Origin: Ghiorsea sp.
Lineage (GTDB): Bacteria > Pseudomonadota > Zetaproteobacteria > Mariprofundales > Mariprofundaceae
Direction of reading: 5' to 3'
Length of the DNA stretch: 20,604 nucleotides
NCBI GenBank assembly: GCA_030950765.1
Contig: JAUZQX010000168.1
Span: 1-20,604, forward strand
Shown here: positions 15,354 to 20,604 of the stretch, one piece after another
Numbering within the stretch: position 1 is the first letter of the stretch
How the letters are laid out: the number at the start of each line of letters is the position of its first letter
The notes under the pieces: generated by a model
What the model saw: the letters and a program-made list of their open reading frames with translations, nothing else
Databases searched by the model: none
Told to the model about the DNA's origin: nothing
Translations under genes and position numbers: made by a program

Positions 15354-15749
15354 ATGAGTAAAACATTGAAGTTTTTAGTGATTGATGATGATGATACTGT
15401 ACAAAGTATTATTGGTGCCTTTATCAACCGCTACATGGAAGAAAACAACATCAACGGCACAATCAAACGTGTCACAGACCCCGTTCAAGGTTTGTTTATC
15501 CTGAACACACATGGCAATGAGTATGACGCTATTTTGCTCGATGTTCGTTTACCTAAACTTACAGGTGATGAAATATACAACAGTTTAATTTCTTTAGAAC
15601 AAGACTTCATCAAACGTATTATGTTTGTCACAGGTTACGCCAATGATTTGGTAGCACGCTTCCCTGATTTGGAGTTAAATATCCTAAACAAACCTTTCCG
15701 CTACCAAGATTTATCAGCACGTATTGATGAGCTTCTTAAGTTAGACTAA
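15354..15749 (+). CDS. single-domain response regulator (CheY-like receiver)
   Basis: This 131-residue protein consists of one receiver domain with no output domain. The acidic pocket is DDDD (11-14), the phospho-acceptor D63 lies in LLDVRLPKLTG, the switch threonine is T93 (FVTGYA) and the conserved lysine is K113, followed by P (NKPF). It could be a phosphate shuttle or a protein-protein effector like CheY. GAGG at 15346-15349 lies 4 bases before the ATG. No histidine kinase is adjacent; the nearest is the CheA-type kinase about 10 kb away on the other strand, so partnership with it is only a possibility. The next gene begins directly after its stop codon. Confidence 0.9.
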   Translation: MSKTLKFLVIDDDDTVQSIIGAFINRYMEENNINGTIKRVTDPVQGLFILNTHGNEYDAILLDVRLPKLTGDEIYNSLISLEQDFIKRIMFVTGYANDLVARFPDLELNILNKPFRYQDLSARIDELLKLD

Positions 15750-16274
15750 GTGCCATCAGTACACAAAAAAACACTGCTCACCCATGCTGGTGAGCGCAAA
15801 CTTGCTATCATTATTGCCACAGTTGCGACCTTTGCTGTACTAACAACCGTTATTTGGAACACATTTTTTTCTCAACCTATCATAACAGCCTCTGCCCCTG
15901 TGGTGAATCACAGTGTATCCATCACTGAAAAACCACCGAGCTTACAACAAGCGATAACCCCTCCTTCTCATACAACTCACAAACAAGCCATACATAAACA
16001 ATCATTGCCCCCTGTCACAGCCCAAAAAAGCAATACAGTTACCGTAGGTAAAGGAAAGCTTTATGTACAAGTTGGAGCGTTCAAAGAGGTCAAGGGCGCA
16101 AGAACAATCTATGAAAAAATGCGCAAAACATACAAACGCGCTCAAGTTATGCCCAAATCAGGTTATTATGCAGTATGGGTTGGCCCTGTTCGAACCAGAA
16201 ATGAAGCTGAAATCTTACAAAAGCAAATATTTAAACACTATAAAATCAAAGGCTTTATTACTTCTGAAAAGTAA
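15750..16274 (+). CDS. SPOR-domain inner-membrane protein
   Basis: This 174-residue protein has a short basic cytoplasmic tail, one TM helix (about 18-38), a periplasmic Pro/Thr/Gln-rich linker (about 45-100) and a C-terminal SPOR domain (about 102-172) with YVQVGAFKEVKGARTIYEKM and YYAVWVGPVRTRNEAE. SPOR domains bind denuded septal glycan, so a role at the division site, as for FtsN or DedD, is plausible; the layout is DedD/FtsN-like. It starts with GTG immediately after the TAA of the response-regulator gene, without a strong ribosome site, and is probably coupled to it. Its stop codon overlaps the T-tract that ends the convergent ffs gene. Confidence 0.87.
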   Translation: MPSVHKKTLLTHAGERKLAIIIATVATFAVLTTVIWNTFFSQPIITASAPVVNHSVSITEKPPSLQQAITPPSHTTHKQAIHKQSLPPVTAQKSNTVTVGKGKLYVQVGAFKEVKGARTIYEKMRKTYKRAQVMPKSGYYAVWVGPVRTRNEAEILQKQIFKHYKIKGFITSEK

Positions 16275-16277
16275 AAA
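16273..16277 (-). terminator. T-tract ending the 4.5S RNA gene
   Basis: On the minus strand, CATCC-TTTTT follows the closing helix of the SRP RNA. The RNA's own long terminal stem plus this T run would serve as an intrinsic terminator. The run overlaps the TAA stop of the convergent SPOR gene by two bases. Confidence 0.5.
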
Positions 16278-16392
16278 GGATGCCACCTGAGCTGGACTGA
16301 TTCGCAACGCGACAATACTTCGCTGCCGCTGCTTCCTTCCGGACCTGACGGGGTTCACAAAGATTATCCGTGCGAGGCCCAACCCAGATGAC
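16278..16392 (-). ncRNA. ffs: 4.5S signal recognition particle RNA
   Basis: The minus strand carries the invariant SRP domain IV core CAGGTCCGGAAGGAAGCAGC (centred on 16328-16345) with its GGAA tetraloop. This is the Ffh-binding site for co-translational membrane targeting. The ends were set by base pairing: GUCAUCUGGGUUGGGC at the 5' end pairs, with G-U pairs, with GUCCAGCUCAGGUGGC at the 3' end. That gives a rod of about 115 nt, the length of E. coli 4.5S RNA. An inner helix AAUCUUUG/CGAAGUAUU also forms. Exact ends may differ by a few bases. Confidence 0.93.
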
Positions 16393-16400
16393 AACTGGTG

Positions 16401-16431
16401 TCATTGCTTCTTCATCGAACCAAAGCAATGA
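16401..16431. repeat. 9-bp inverted repeat between ffs and tRNA-Ser
   Basis: TCATTGCTT (16401-16409) and AAGCAATGA (16423-16431) are perfect arms around a 13-base loop, ending about 9 bases upstream of the predicted ffs 5' end. The hairpin is flanked by near-identical direct repeats AACTGGTGTCAT (16393-16404) and AACTGGTATCAT (16433-16444). No T run follows on either strand, so it is not a classical terminator. It may sit in the pre-4.5S leader or be an operator. Confidence 0.5.
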
Positions 16432-16473
16432 AAACTGGTATCATATATGTATTACGTCTATACACTTAAGCTA

Positions 16474-16561
16474 TGGCGGAGAGAGAGGGATTCGAACCCT
16501 CGGTACATTGCTGTACACACGCTTTCCAAGCGTGCTCATTCGGCCACTCTGACATCTCTCC
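16474..16561 (-). tRNA. tRNA-Ser (anticodon GGA)
   Basis: This 88-nt type II tRNA has acceptor strands GGAGAGA/TCTCTCC, a CACGC/GCGTG anticodon stem with loop TTGGAAA (anticodon GGA at 16527-16525), a long variable arm (GTACAGCAATGTAC) and a T arm GAGGGTTCGAATCCCTC. The discriminator is G and the CCA end is encoded. It reads UCC and UCU serine codons. Confidence 0.97.
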
Positions 16562-16589
16562 GTAAGTGTTTGACGTGTAACTTCGCGGC

Positions 16590-16617
16590 ACTTTAGCGAC
16601 TCTTAGCGTAGTATCAA
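16590..16617 (-). promoter_or_regulatory. sigma70-type stable-RNA promoter of tRNA-Ser
   Basis: On the minus strand, TTGATA (16617-16612) and TAAAGT (16595-16590) are separated by 16 bases. They are followed by the GC-rich discriminator GCCGCG, typical of promoters under stringent control. Transcription would start near 16583, about 20 bases before the mature tRNA 5' end. Confidence 0.5.
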
Positions 16618-16695
16618 GTTTTCAGATGAAACCGCGATATATTAAGGGCTTTACTTTACTTACAATTATTACATAGGTTACACGCTGCACAACTT

Positions 16696-16700
16696 GGAGG
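16696..16700 (+). promoter_or_regulatory. ribosome binding site of the cyclase gene
   Basis: GGAGG lies 11 bases before the in-frame ATG at 16712. A TTG at 16694 overlaps this motif and would need an upstream site that is absent, so the ATG is preferred despite the slightly long spacing. Confidence 0.5.
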
Positions 16701-16711
16701 CGAACAACATC

Positions 16712-17368
16712 ATGCAAACACCGGATGCTACAAATATCTCTTTTGCCTCGTTATCAACTTTTTTACCCGAAGAAACCGTCACCATGTTACGTAAGTATAC
16801 TGGCGACTTGCCTCAAGACCTCGCTTTTGAAGAACAAATGACTATTTTATTTAGCGATATGCGTGGGTTCACAGCACTTAGCGAACAATACAAACCTAGG
16901 GACGTGTATAAAACAATCAATGCTAGCCTTGCGCTGCAAACAAAAATCATTCACGAATTTGGCGGCAGTGTAAATAAATTTTTAGGTGATGGTGTACTCG
17001 CTTGTTTTTCAGGTGACAACCGAAGTGACAGGGCTTTCAAGTGCGTACAAGAACTATTACTTTCCTTACAGCACTTGGATGAAAACCCAGATTATTTACC
17101 ATGCCATGTAGGATTTGGTTTAAACGATGGCCCTATCTTATTTGGTTTAATGGGTGATGATACAAGACGAGAGTTTACTGTGATTGGTGATACCGTAAAC
17201 ACGGCTGCACGTTTATGTGGCATTGCAGAACCCTTCAAAGCATTGATGACTGAAAGTTTTGTCCTTAATATCGCTGATACAAAGATCAAAGAAGAGTATG
17301 CATTTGTTGAAAAAGCGCTGTTTAAAGGCAAGCGAGAGCCTATTCGAGTTTATGCAATCTGCGTTTAA
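16712..17368 (+). CDS. soluble class III adenylate/guanylate cyclase
   Basis: This 218-residue protein is almost entirely one class III cyclase catalytic domain. The numbers below count from the TTG six codons upstream; subtract 6 for this start. Metal-binding aspartates are D55 (ILFSDMRGFT) and D99 (NKFLGDG). The purine-recognition pair K95 and T162 favours ATP, and transition-state residues N169 and R173 lie in VIGDTVNTAAR. It has no TM, HAMP, GAF or receiver domain, so any regulation must come from partners or from the short N-terminal 45 residues. cAMP is the likely product. The following YihY gene starts inside it (17-base overlap), suggesting coupled translation. Confidence 0.9.
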   Translation: MQTPDATNISFASLSTFLPEETVTMLRKYTGDLPQDLAFEEQMTILFSDMRGFTALSEQYKPRDVYKTINASLALQTKIIHEFGGSVNKFLGDGVLACFSGDNRSDRAFKCVQELLLSLQHLDENPDYLPCHVGFGLNDGPILFGLMGDDTRREFTVIGDTVNTAARLCGIAEPFKALMTESFVLNIADTKIKEEYAFVEKALFKGKREPIRVYAICV

Positions 17369-18203
17369 AATTATCCATCAAGGGCTGAACCGTTGCTTGC
17401 ATGTTTTCATACGTAGCAACCAACACTTTTTTCGCACACAAAGCACACAATTTGCAGCATCTTTGAGTTACTCAACCCTTCTAGCTGTCGTTCCTTTAGC
17501 TGTATTCCTGGTTTATTTGTCGCTACAAATAGAAGCACTTTCATCATTCTTTATACTCGCCAAAGAACAAGCGTTTGCCCAACTGCTACCCACAAGCCAA
17601 GCATCGATTGAAATATATTTGGCAAAAGCTGCACAAAACATTACCTCTTTTTCATACCTCTCACTGTTTATCGTTTTTTTATCTATTGTATGGTTATCTT
17701 TGGCTATTGAAAAAGCATTCAATCACATTTGGCAGGTTAAAATACCCCGTCACCTTATGCTTCGTTTACCCACACATCTTATTCTTTGGCTTTTCGCACC
17801 CTTTTTCGTCATCATATCTATCATGCTTACTACTTGGTTTGCATCACTGCCCTACCTAAGCAGCTTTCAGCAGCATATTTCCGTATTATCTTATATCATG
17901 CCTTGGGCAACAGCATCATTTGCCTTGTTTTTATTATATTTTTTCGTACCCAACACCAAAGTCCTTGCTAAACACGCTCTTTTTACTGCCATGTTAGTCG
18001 CAGCACTTTTCGAGCTTAGCAAGTGGTTATTCACCCTATATATCACAAAAATAGCCATGTATGAGAAAATATATGGAGCTCTAGCATCGCTACCTATTTT
18101 CATGCTTTGGGTATACATCACATGGCTTATTGTGCTCTGGGGAGTATCATTAAACATCACACTTCAAAGCTTATCGCAATCCCAACAAGGACATCCTGAA
18201 TAA
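17352..18203 (+). CDS. YihY/BrkB family inner-membrane protein (UPF0761)
   Basis: This 283-residue protein has about six TM helices (near 34-58, 102-121, 139-164, 177-199, 207-229 and 242-269). Family signatures are QFAASLSYSTLLAVVPL (33-49) and YGALASLPIFMLWVYITWLI (241-260). The family was once called ribonuclease BN in error; its molecular role is unknown, and BrkB was linked to serum resistance. I chose the ATG at 17352, inside the cyclase 3' end. It gives the usual family length and N-terminus, whereas a frame extending upstream to 17259 would add 31 residues that only overlap the cyclase. Confidence 0.88.
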   Translation: MQSAFKIIHQGLNRCLHVFIRSNQHFFRTQSTQFAASLSYSTLLAVVPLAVFLVYLSLQIEALSSFFILAKEQAFAQLLPTSQASIEIYLAKAAQNITSFSYLSLFIVFLSIVWLSLAIEKAFNHIWQVKIPRHLMLRLPTHLILWLFAPFFVIISIMLTTWFASLPYLSSFQQHISVLSYIMPWATASFALFLLYFFVPNTKVLAKHALFTAMLVAALFELSKWLFTLYITKIAMYEKIYGALASLPIFMLWVYITWLIVLWGVSLNITLQSLSQSQQGHPE

Positions 18204-18211
18204 TCTTCGCT

Positions 18212-19357
18212 ATGATGCGAGCCATGGCACAACAACATCATTTTTTCGCAATCGTATTACCAGGACTTGAACGCATCGCTACACGTGAGCTTGAAGACCT
18301 TTCCGCACATAATATCAGTATCGAATATGGCGGCATTAGTTTTACAGGAACCATGCAACTGCTGCATCGCGTCAACATCAGAAGCCGTGTTATTACACGC
18401 GTTATGATGCGTCTACGCACTTTTCGTAGCATGACGCTTGAAGGGTTAAAGTATGATCTTGAGAAAGTGGCTTGGCATTTATTTTTAGATGAACAAAGTC
18501 AACTTGAAGTCGAGGTTCATACCCATCGTTCACGCCTCAATCATTCTGATGAAATTGCAGCATTTGCCAAACAAACTATCCAACAACTGCTGCCCAAAAT
18601 AGGCACAGGCAAAGCTGACACAGACAAGAAATACACCCAAACGCTGCATATTCGCCTTGATAATAATCGAGGGACATTAAGCTTGGACACATCAGGTGAG
18701 CGTCTAGACCGCCGTGGTTACCGTTTAGAATCAGGTAAAGCCCCCATTCGCGAAACACTTGCCGCAGCCATATTACAATGGGCTCAGTGGCAACCTGAAC
18801 AAACCTTGCTTACACCCATGTGTGGCTCGGGAACCTTTGCCATTGAAGCCGCGATGATTGCCACACAACGCGCACCCAACCTTAAACACGACTTTTCATG
18901 CCTACACTGGCCATCGTTTAAAGAAAAAGATTTTTTCAAAGTCGTAGAGCGCTGCGAACAGATGATCAAAGATACACAGCCCAATATTTTGGTATCGGAC
19001 ATCAATGAAAATGCTGTCAATATTACACTAAATAATGCCAAACGTATGCAGCTTGATACGCTTATTACCACTAGCATCATGGACATTCATCAATTACAAA
19101 AGCCAGAAACAACCAACGGTGGTTTACTGCTTATCAATCCACCGTACGGTATGCGTATTGGCGAAAAGCAAAAAACCTTATCACTTTGGAATGATATTGG
19201 AACTCGCATACGCGAACAATTCACTGATGATAAAACATGGAAAATTGCAATTGTCTGCCCTGACAGTACACATGAAAAAGCCTTAAAACTTAATATTAAG
19301 CAACGTTTACATGTGATGCACGGTGGCAATCAAGTTACAATACTTCAGACTGAATAA
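18212..19357 (+). CDS. THUMP-domain class I SAM-dependent RNA guanine methyltransferase (RlmL-N/Trm14-like)
   Basis: This 381-residue protein has an N-terminal ferredoxin-like plus THUMP RNA-binding region (about 8-160), a linker with DTSGERLDRRGYR (159-171), and a Rossmann methyltransferase. Motif I is PMCGSGTFAIEAA (202-214), motif II lies at VSDINENAV (261-269) and the catalytic N-P-P-Y at 309-312. NPPY marks amino-group (N2-guanine) methylation, as in the N-terminal half of RlmL (m2G2445 of 23S rRNA). The RlmK half of E. coli RlmL is absent, so this is the short form; a tRNA m2G6-type target is the alternative. Starts at 18215 or 18224 are also possible, and none has a strong ribosome site. 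Confidence 0.9.
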   Translation: MMRAMAQQHHFFAIVLPGLERIATRELEDLSAHNISIEYGGISFTGTMQLLHRVNIRSRVITRVMMRLRTFRSMTLEGLKYDLEKVAWHLFLDEQSQLEVEVHTHRSRLNHSDEIAAFAKQTIQQLLPKIGTGKADTDKKYTQTLHIRLDNNRGTLSLDTSGERLDRRGYRLESGKAPIRETLAAAILQWAQWQPEQTLLTPMCGSGTFAIEAAMIATQRAPNLKHDFSCLHWPSFKEKDFFKVVERCEQMIKDTQPNILVSDINENAVNITLNNAKRMQLDTLITTSIMDIHQLQKPETTNGGLLLINPPYGMRIGEKQKTLSLWNDIGTRIREQFTDDKTWKIAIVCPDSTHEKALKLNIKQRLHVMHGGNQVTILQTE

Positions 19358-19374
19358 ACTGTTCGTGAGGGCAT

Positions 19375-20604
19375 ATGAAACGTAAAACTTCATTCTTCCA
19401 TTCACCTTGGTTGGTACTTGCTGCACCACTACTCGCTTTCCCTTTTATGATAAACATCAGGGTATTCCCTTTTGTTGCACCCAATGAAGAGCCCAAATGG
19501 GCAATATTAACCCTTTGTTTTCTATGCATGGGTTTGGCAGCAGCTTGGTTGTGGTTCAAACGCAATACACCTCTATCGATTGAAAAACCAACGCTTTCTA
19601 GCTTAGCCTTACTTTTATATACCGTCATTCTTGCTATCGGTGTTTTTATCGGCCCCAACATGACTGAAGGTATGGTTCGCTTTGCCTTTTGGTTTTTTTG
19701 TATCAGCATTTTACTCCTGAGTATCTGGGCAACGCGCCATGAACCCAAATGGATGGACAGATTGGTTTGGAGCCTATCCATAGGCTCATTTATTTTTTCA
19801 ATCCGCTACTGGGAAAGTTATATTCTCGATTACGGTAAACCCAACTATAATATCCATGTGTTATTCTCACCCATTGGGCATGTAAATTTCACGGGTGATG
19901 TGCTCATCATATTGCTGCCCATGCTTATATGGGTGCTCTCCACCTTCACCAATCCAATTTTACGTGTGCTCAACTGGTTTAGCGTAACAACGCTTGCTAC
20001 TATTCTATTGGTTGCAAGCTCGCGTGGTGCGTTGGGCGGGTTATTTGTCACTTTTATTATTGTCTTTTTTATATTTATAAAACATTACAAACACCTCTTA
20101 ACATACAAAAAAGACTATATGATACCAAGCTTACTTATTGGTAGCACTTTTATCGCATCTTTACTCATTTACAATGCATTACCCTACCATTACAGAGATT
20201 TAGCTCGTGTTTCAGCCTCTGCAGGGCAAGCCACTACAGAACAAGGCATGGTTGTATTAACACCGCATGTATTACAACCACCCTTGGTTGATATGTGGGT
20301 AGCTCTATCCCCTCTTTTAGGCGCACGAACGCCTATTTTTGCTGCAACAACAGCTATGACATTGGATGCTCCCATCTTAGGGCAAGGTACAGGCAATTTT
20401 GCTTGGGTTTATCCCAACTACAGCAACCGTTACCCTGATTTTAAGGACTCATTAAGCAGTGCACGCACCTTCACGACCAACCCACATAATGTCGTACTAC
20501 AAATTGCTTCACAAAATGGCATCCCTGCCATGCTTATATTTATGGGTTTGTTATTATACTTTTGGTTTCGCTTGGCAAAAGCTGCTTGGCAACAGTGGAA
20601 TGCG
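19375..20604 (+). CDS. O-antigen ligase / Wzy-C family membrane protein, C-terminus outside the window
   Basis: The frame is open for 410 codons from an ATG with GAGG 4 bases upstream to the window edge, so the 3' end is missing. It encodes a polytopic membrane protein with roughly nine or more hydrophobic segments. Wzy-C/WaaL-family hallmarks are visible: SSRGALGG (215-222), GQGTGNF (336-342) and NPHNVVLQIASQNG (369-382), within the large periplasmic loop (about 265-383). Such proteins join or polymerise surface polysaccharide, for example O-antigen onto lipid A-core; a glycoprotein O-oligosaccharyltransferase such as PglL shares the fold and cannot be excluded. It follows the methyltransferase gene after 17 bases. 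Confidence 0.85.
   Translation, partial: MKRKTSFFHSPWLVLAAPLLAFPFMINIRVFPFVAPNEEPKWAILTLCFLCMGLAAAWLWFKRNTPLSIEKPTLSSLALLLYTVILAIGVFIGPNMTEGMVRFAFWFFCISILLLSIWATRHEPKWMDRLVWSLSIGSFIFSIRYWESYILDYGKPNYNIHVLFSPIGHVNFTGDVLIILLPMLIWVLSTFTNPILRVLNWFSVTTLATILLVASSRGALGGLFVTFIIVFFIFIKHYKHLLTYKKDYMIPSLLIGSTFIASLLIYNALPYHYRDLARVSASAGQATTEQGMVVLTPHVLQPPLVDMWVALSPLLGARTPIFAATTAMTLDAPILGQGTGNFAWVYPNYSNRYPDFKDSLSSARTFTTNPHNVVLQIASQNGIPAMLIFMGLLLYFWFRLAKAAWQQWNA

Noticed and set aside
16370..16552. Small plus-strand frame over ffs and tRNA-Ser
   Set aside because: It is antisense to two well-defined structural RNAs; its apparent peptide is the known artefact of a reverse-read tRNA-Ser.
17259..17351. Upstream extension of the YihY frame
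   Set aside because: Those 31 codons lie wholly inside the cyclase domain and precede the family's normal N-terminus.
19335..19781. 148-codon minus-strand frame at the start of the O-antigen-ligase-type gene
   Set aside because: It is antisense to a polytopic membrane protein gene that has a good ribosome site and family motifs; no domain is seen in it.
1..20604. CRISPR array, prophage or complete insertion sequence
   Set aside because: No regularly spaced repeats, phage structural genes or transposase frames are visible; the only mobile element is the non-coding MITE.

Overview
The window looks like a piece of a moderately AT-rich Gram-negative proteobacterial chromosome. Supporting genes are a COQ7-type ubiquinone hydroxylase, a MltD lytic transglycosylase, an O-antigen-ligase-type polymerase, XseA, CmoM and 4.5S RNA. 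An aerobic, ubiquinone-using member of the Gamma- or Zetaproteobacteria is my best guess, but that is inference, because no 16S or ribosomal protein gene is present. Coding density is high, with many 1-4 base stop/start overlaps.

Positions 1-9868 (minus strand) hold one run of nine co-directional genes. It opens with a compact chemosensory module: a PilB/GspE-type assembly ATPase with a C-terminal response-regulator receiver domain, a CheW adaptor, a two-TM chemoreceptor without a recognisable HAMP domain, and a CheA hybrid kinase (HPt, kinase core, CheW-like domain, receiver). No CheY, CheR or CheB lies in the module, so the ATPase-receiver fusion is the obvious candidate output: the kinase may phosphorylate a pilus or secretion motor directly. 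The run continues with almost no spacing into a PHP-type histidinol-phosphatase, an SDR oxidoreductase, a YgjP-like metalloprotease, Coq7 and the start of cmoM.

Positions 9972-15086 (plus strand) run divergently: mltD, a lipoprotein oligopeptide-type binding protein, xseA and an M23 endopeptidase, all overlapping or abutting. The M23 gene ends inside a 157-bp foldback MITE (15076-15232). The element is flanked by TTAG target duplications, and removing it on paper restores a longer C-terminus.

Positions 15354-16274 (plus) carry a single-domain response regulator and a SPOR-domain membrane protein. Positions 16278-16561 (minus) carry two stable RNAs, 4.5S SRP RNA (ffs) and tRNA-Ser(GGA). The ffs T-tract overlaps the stop codon of the convergent SPOR gene. 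An unexplained hairpin and direct repeats lie between the two RNAs.

Positions 16712-20604 (plus) carry a soluble class III nucleotidyl cyclase, an overlapping YihY/BrkB membrane protein, a THUMP-domain RNA methyltransferase and an O-antigen-ligase-family protein that is cut by the window edge. I see no CRISPR array, no prophage and no full-length insertion sequence.
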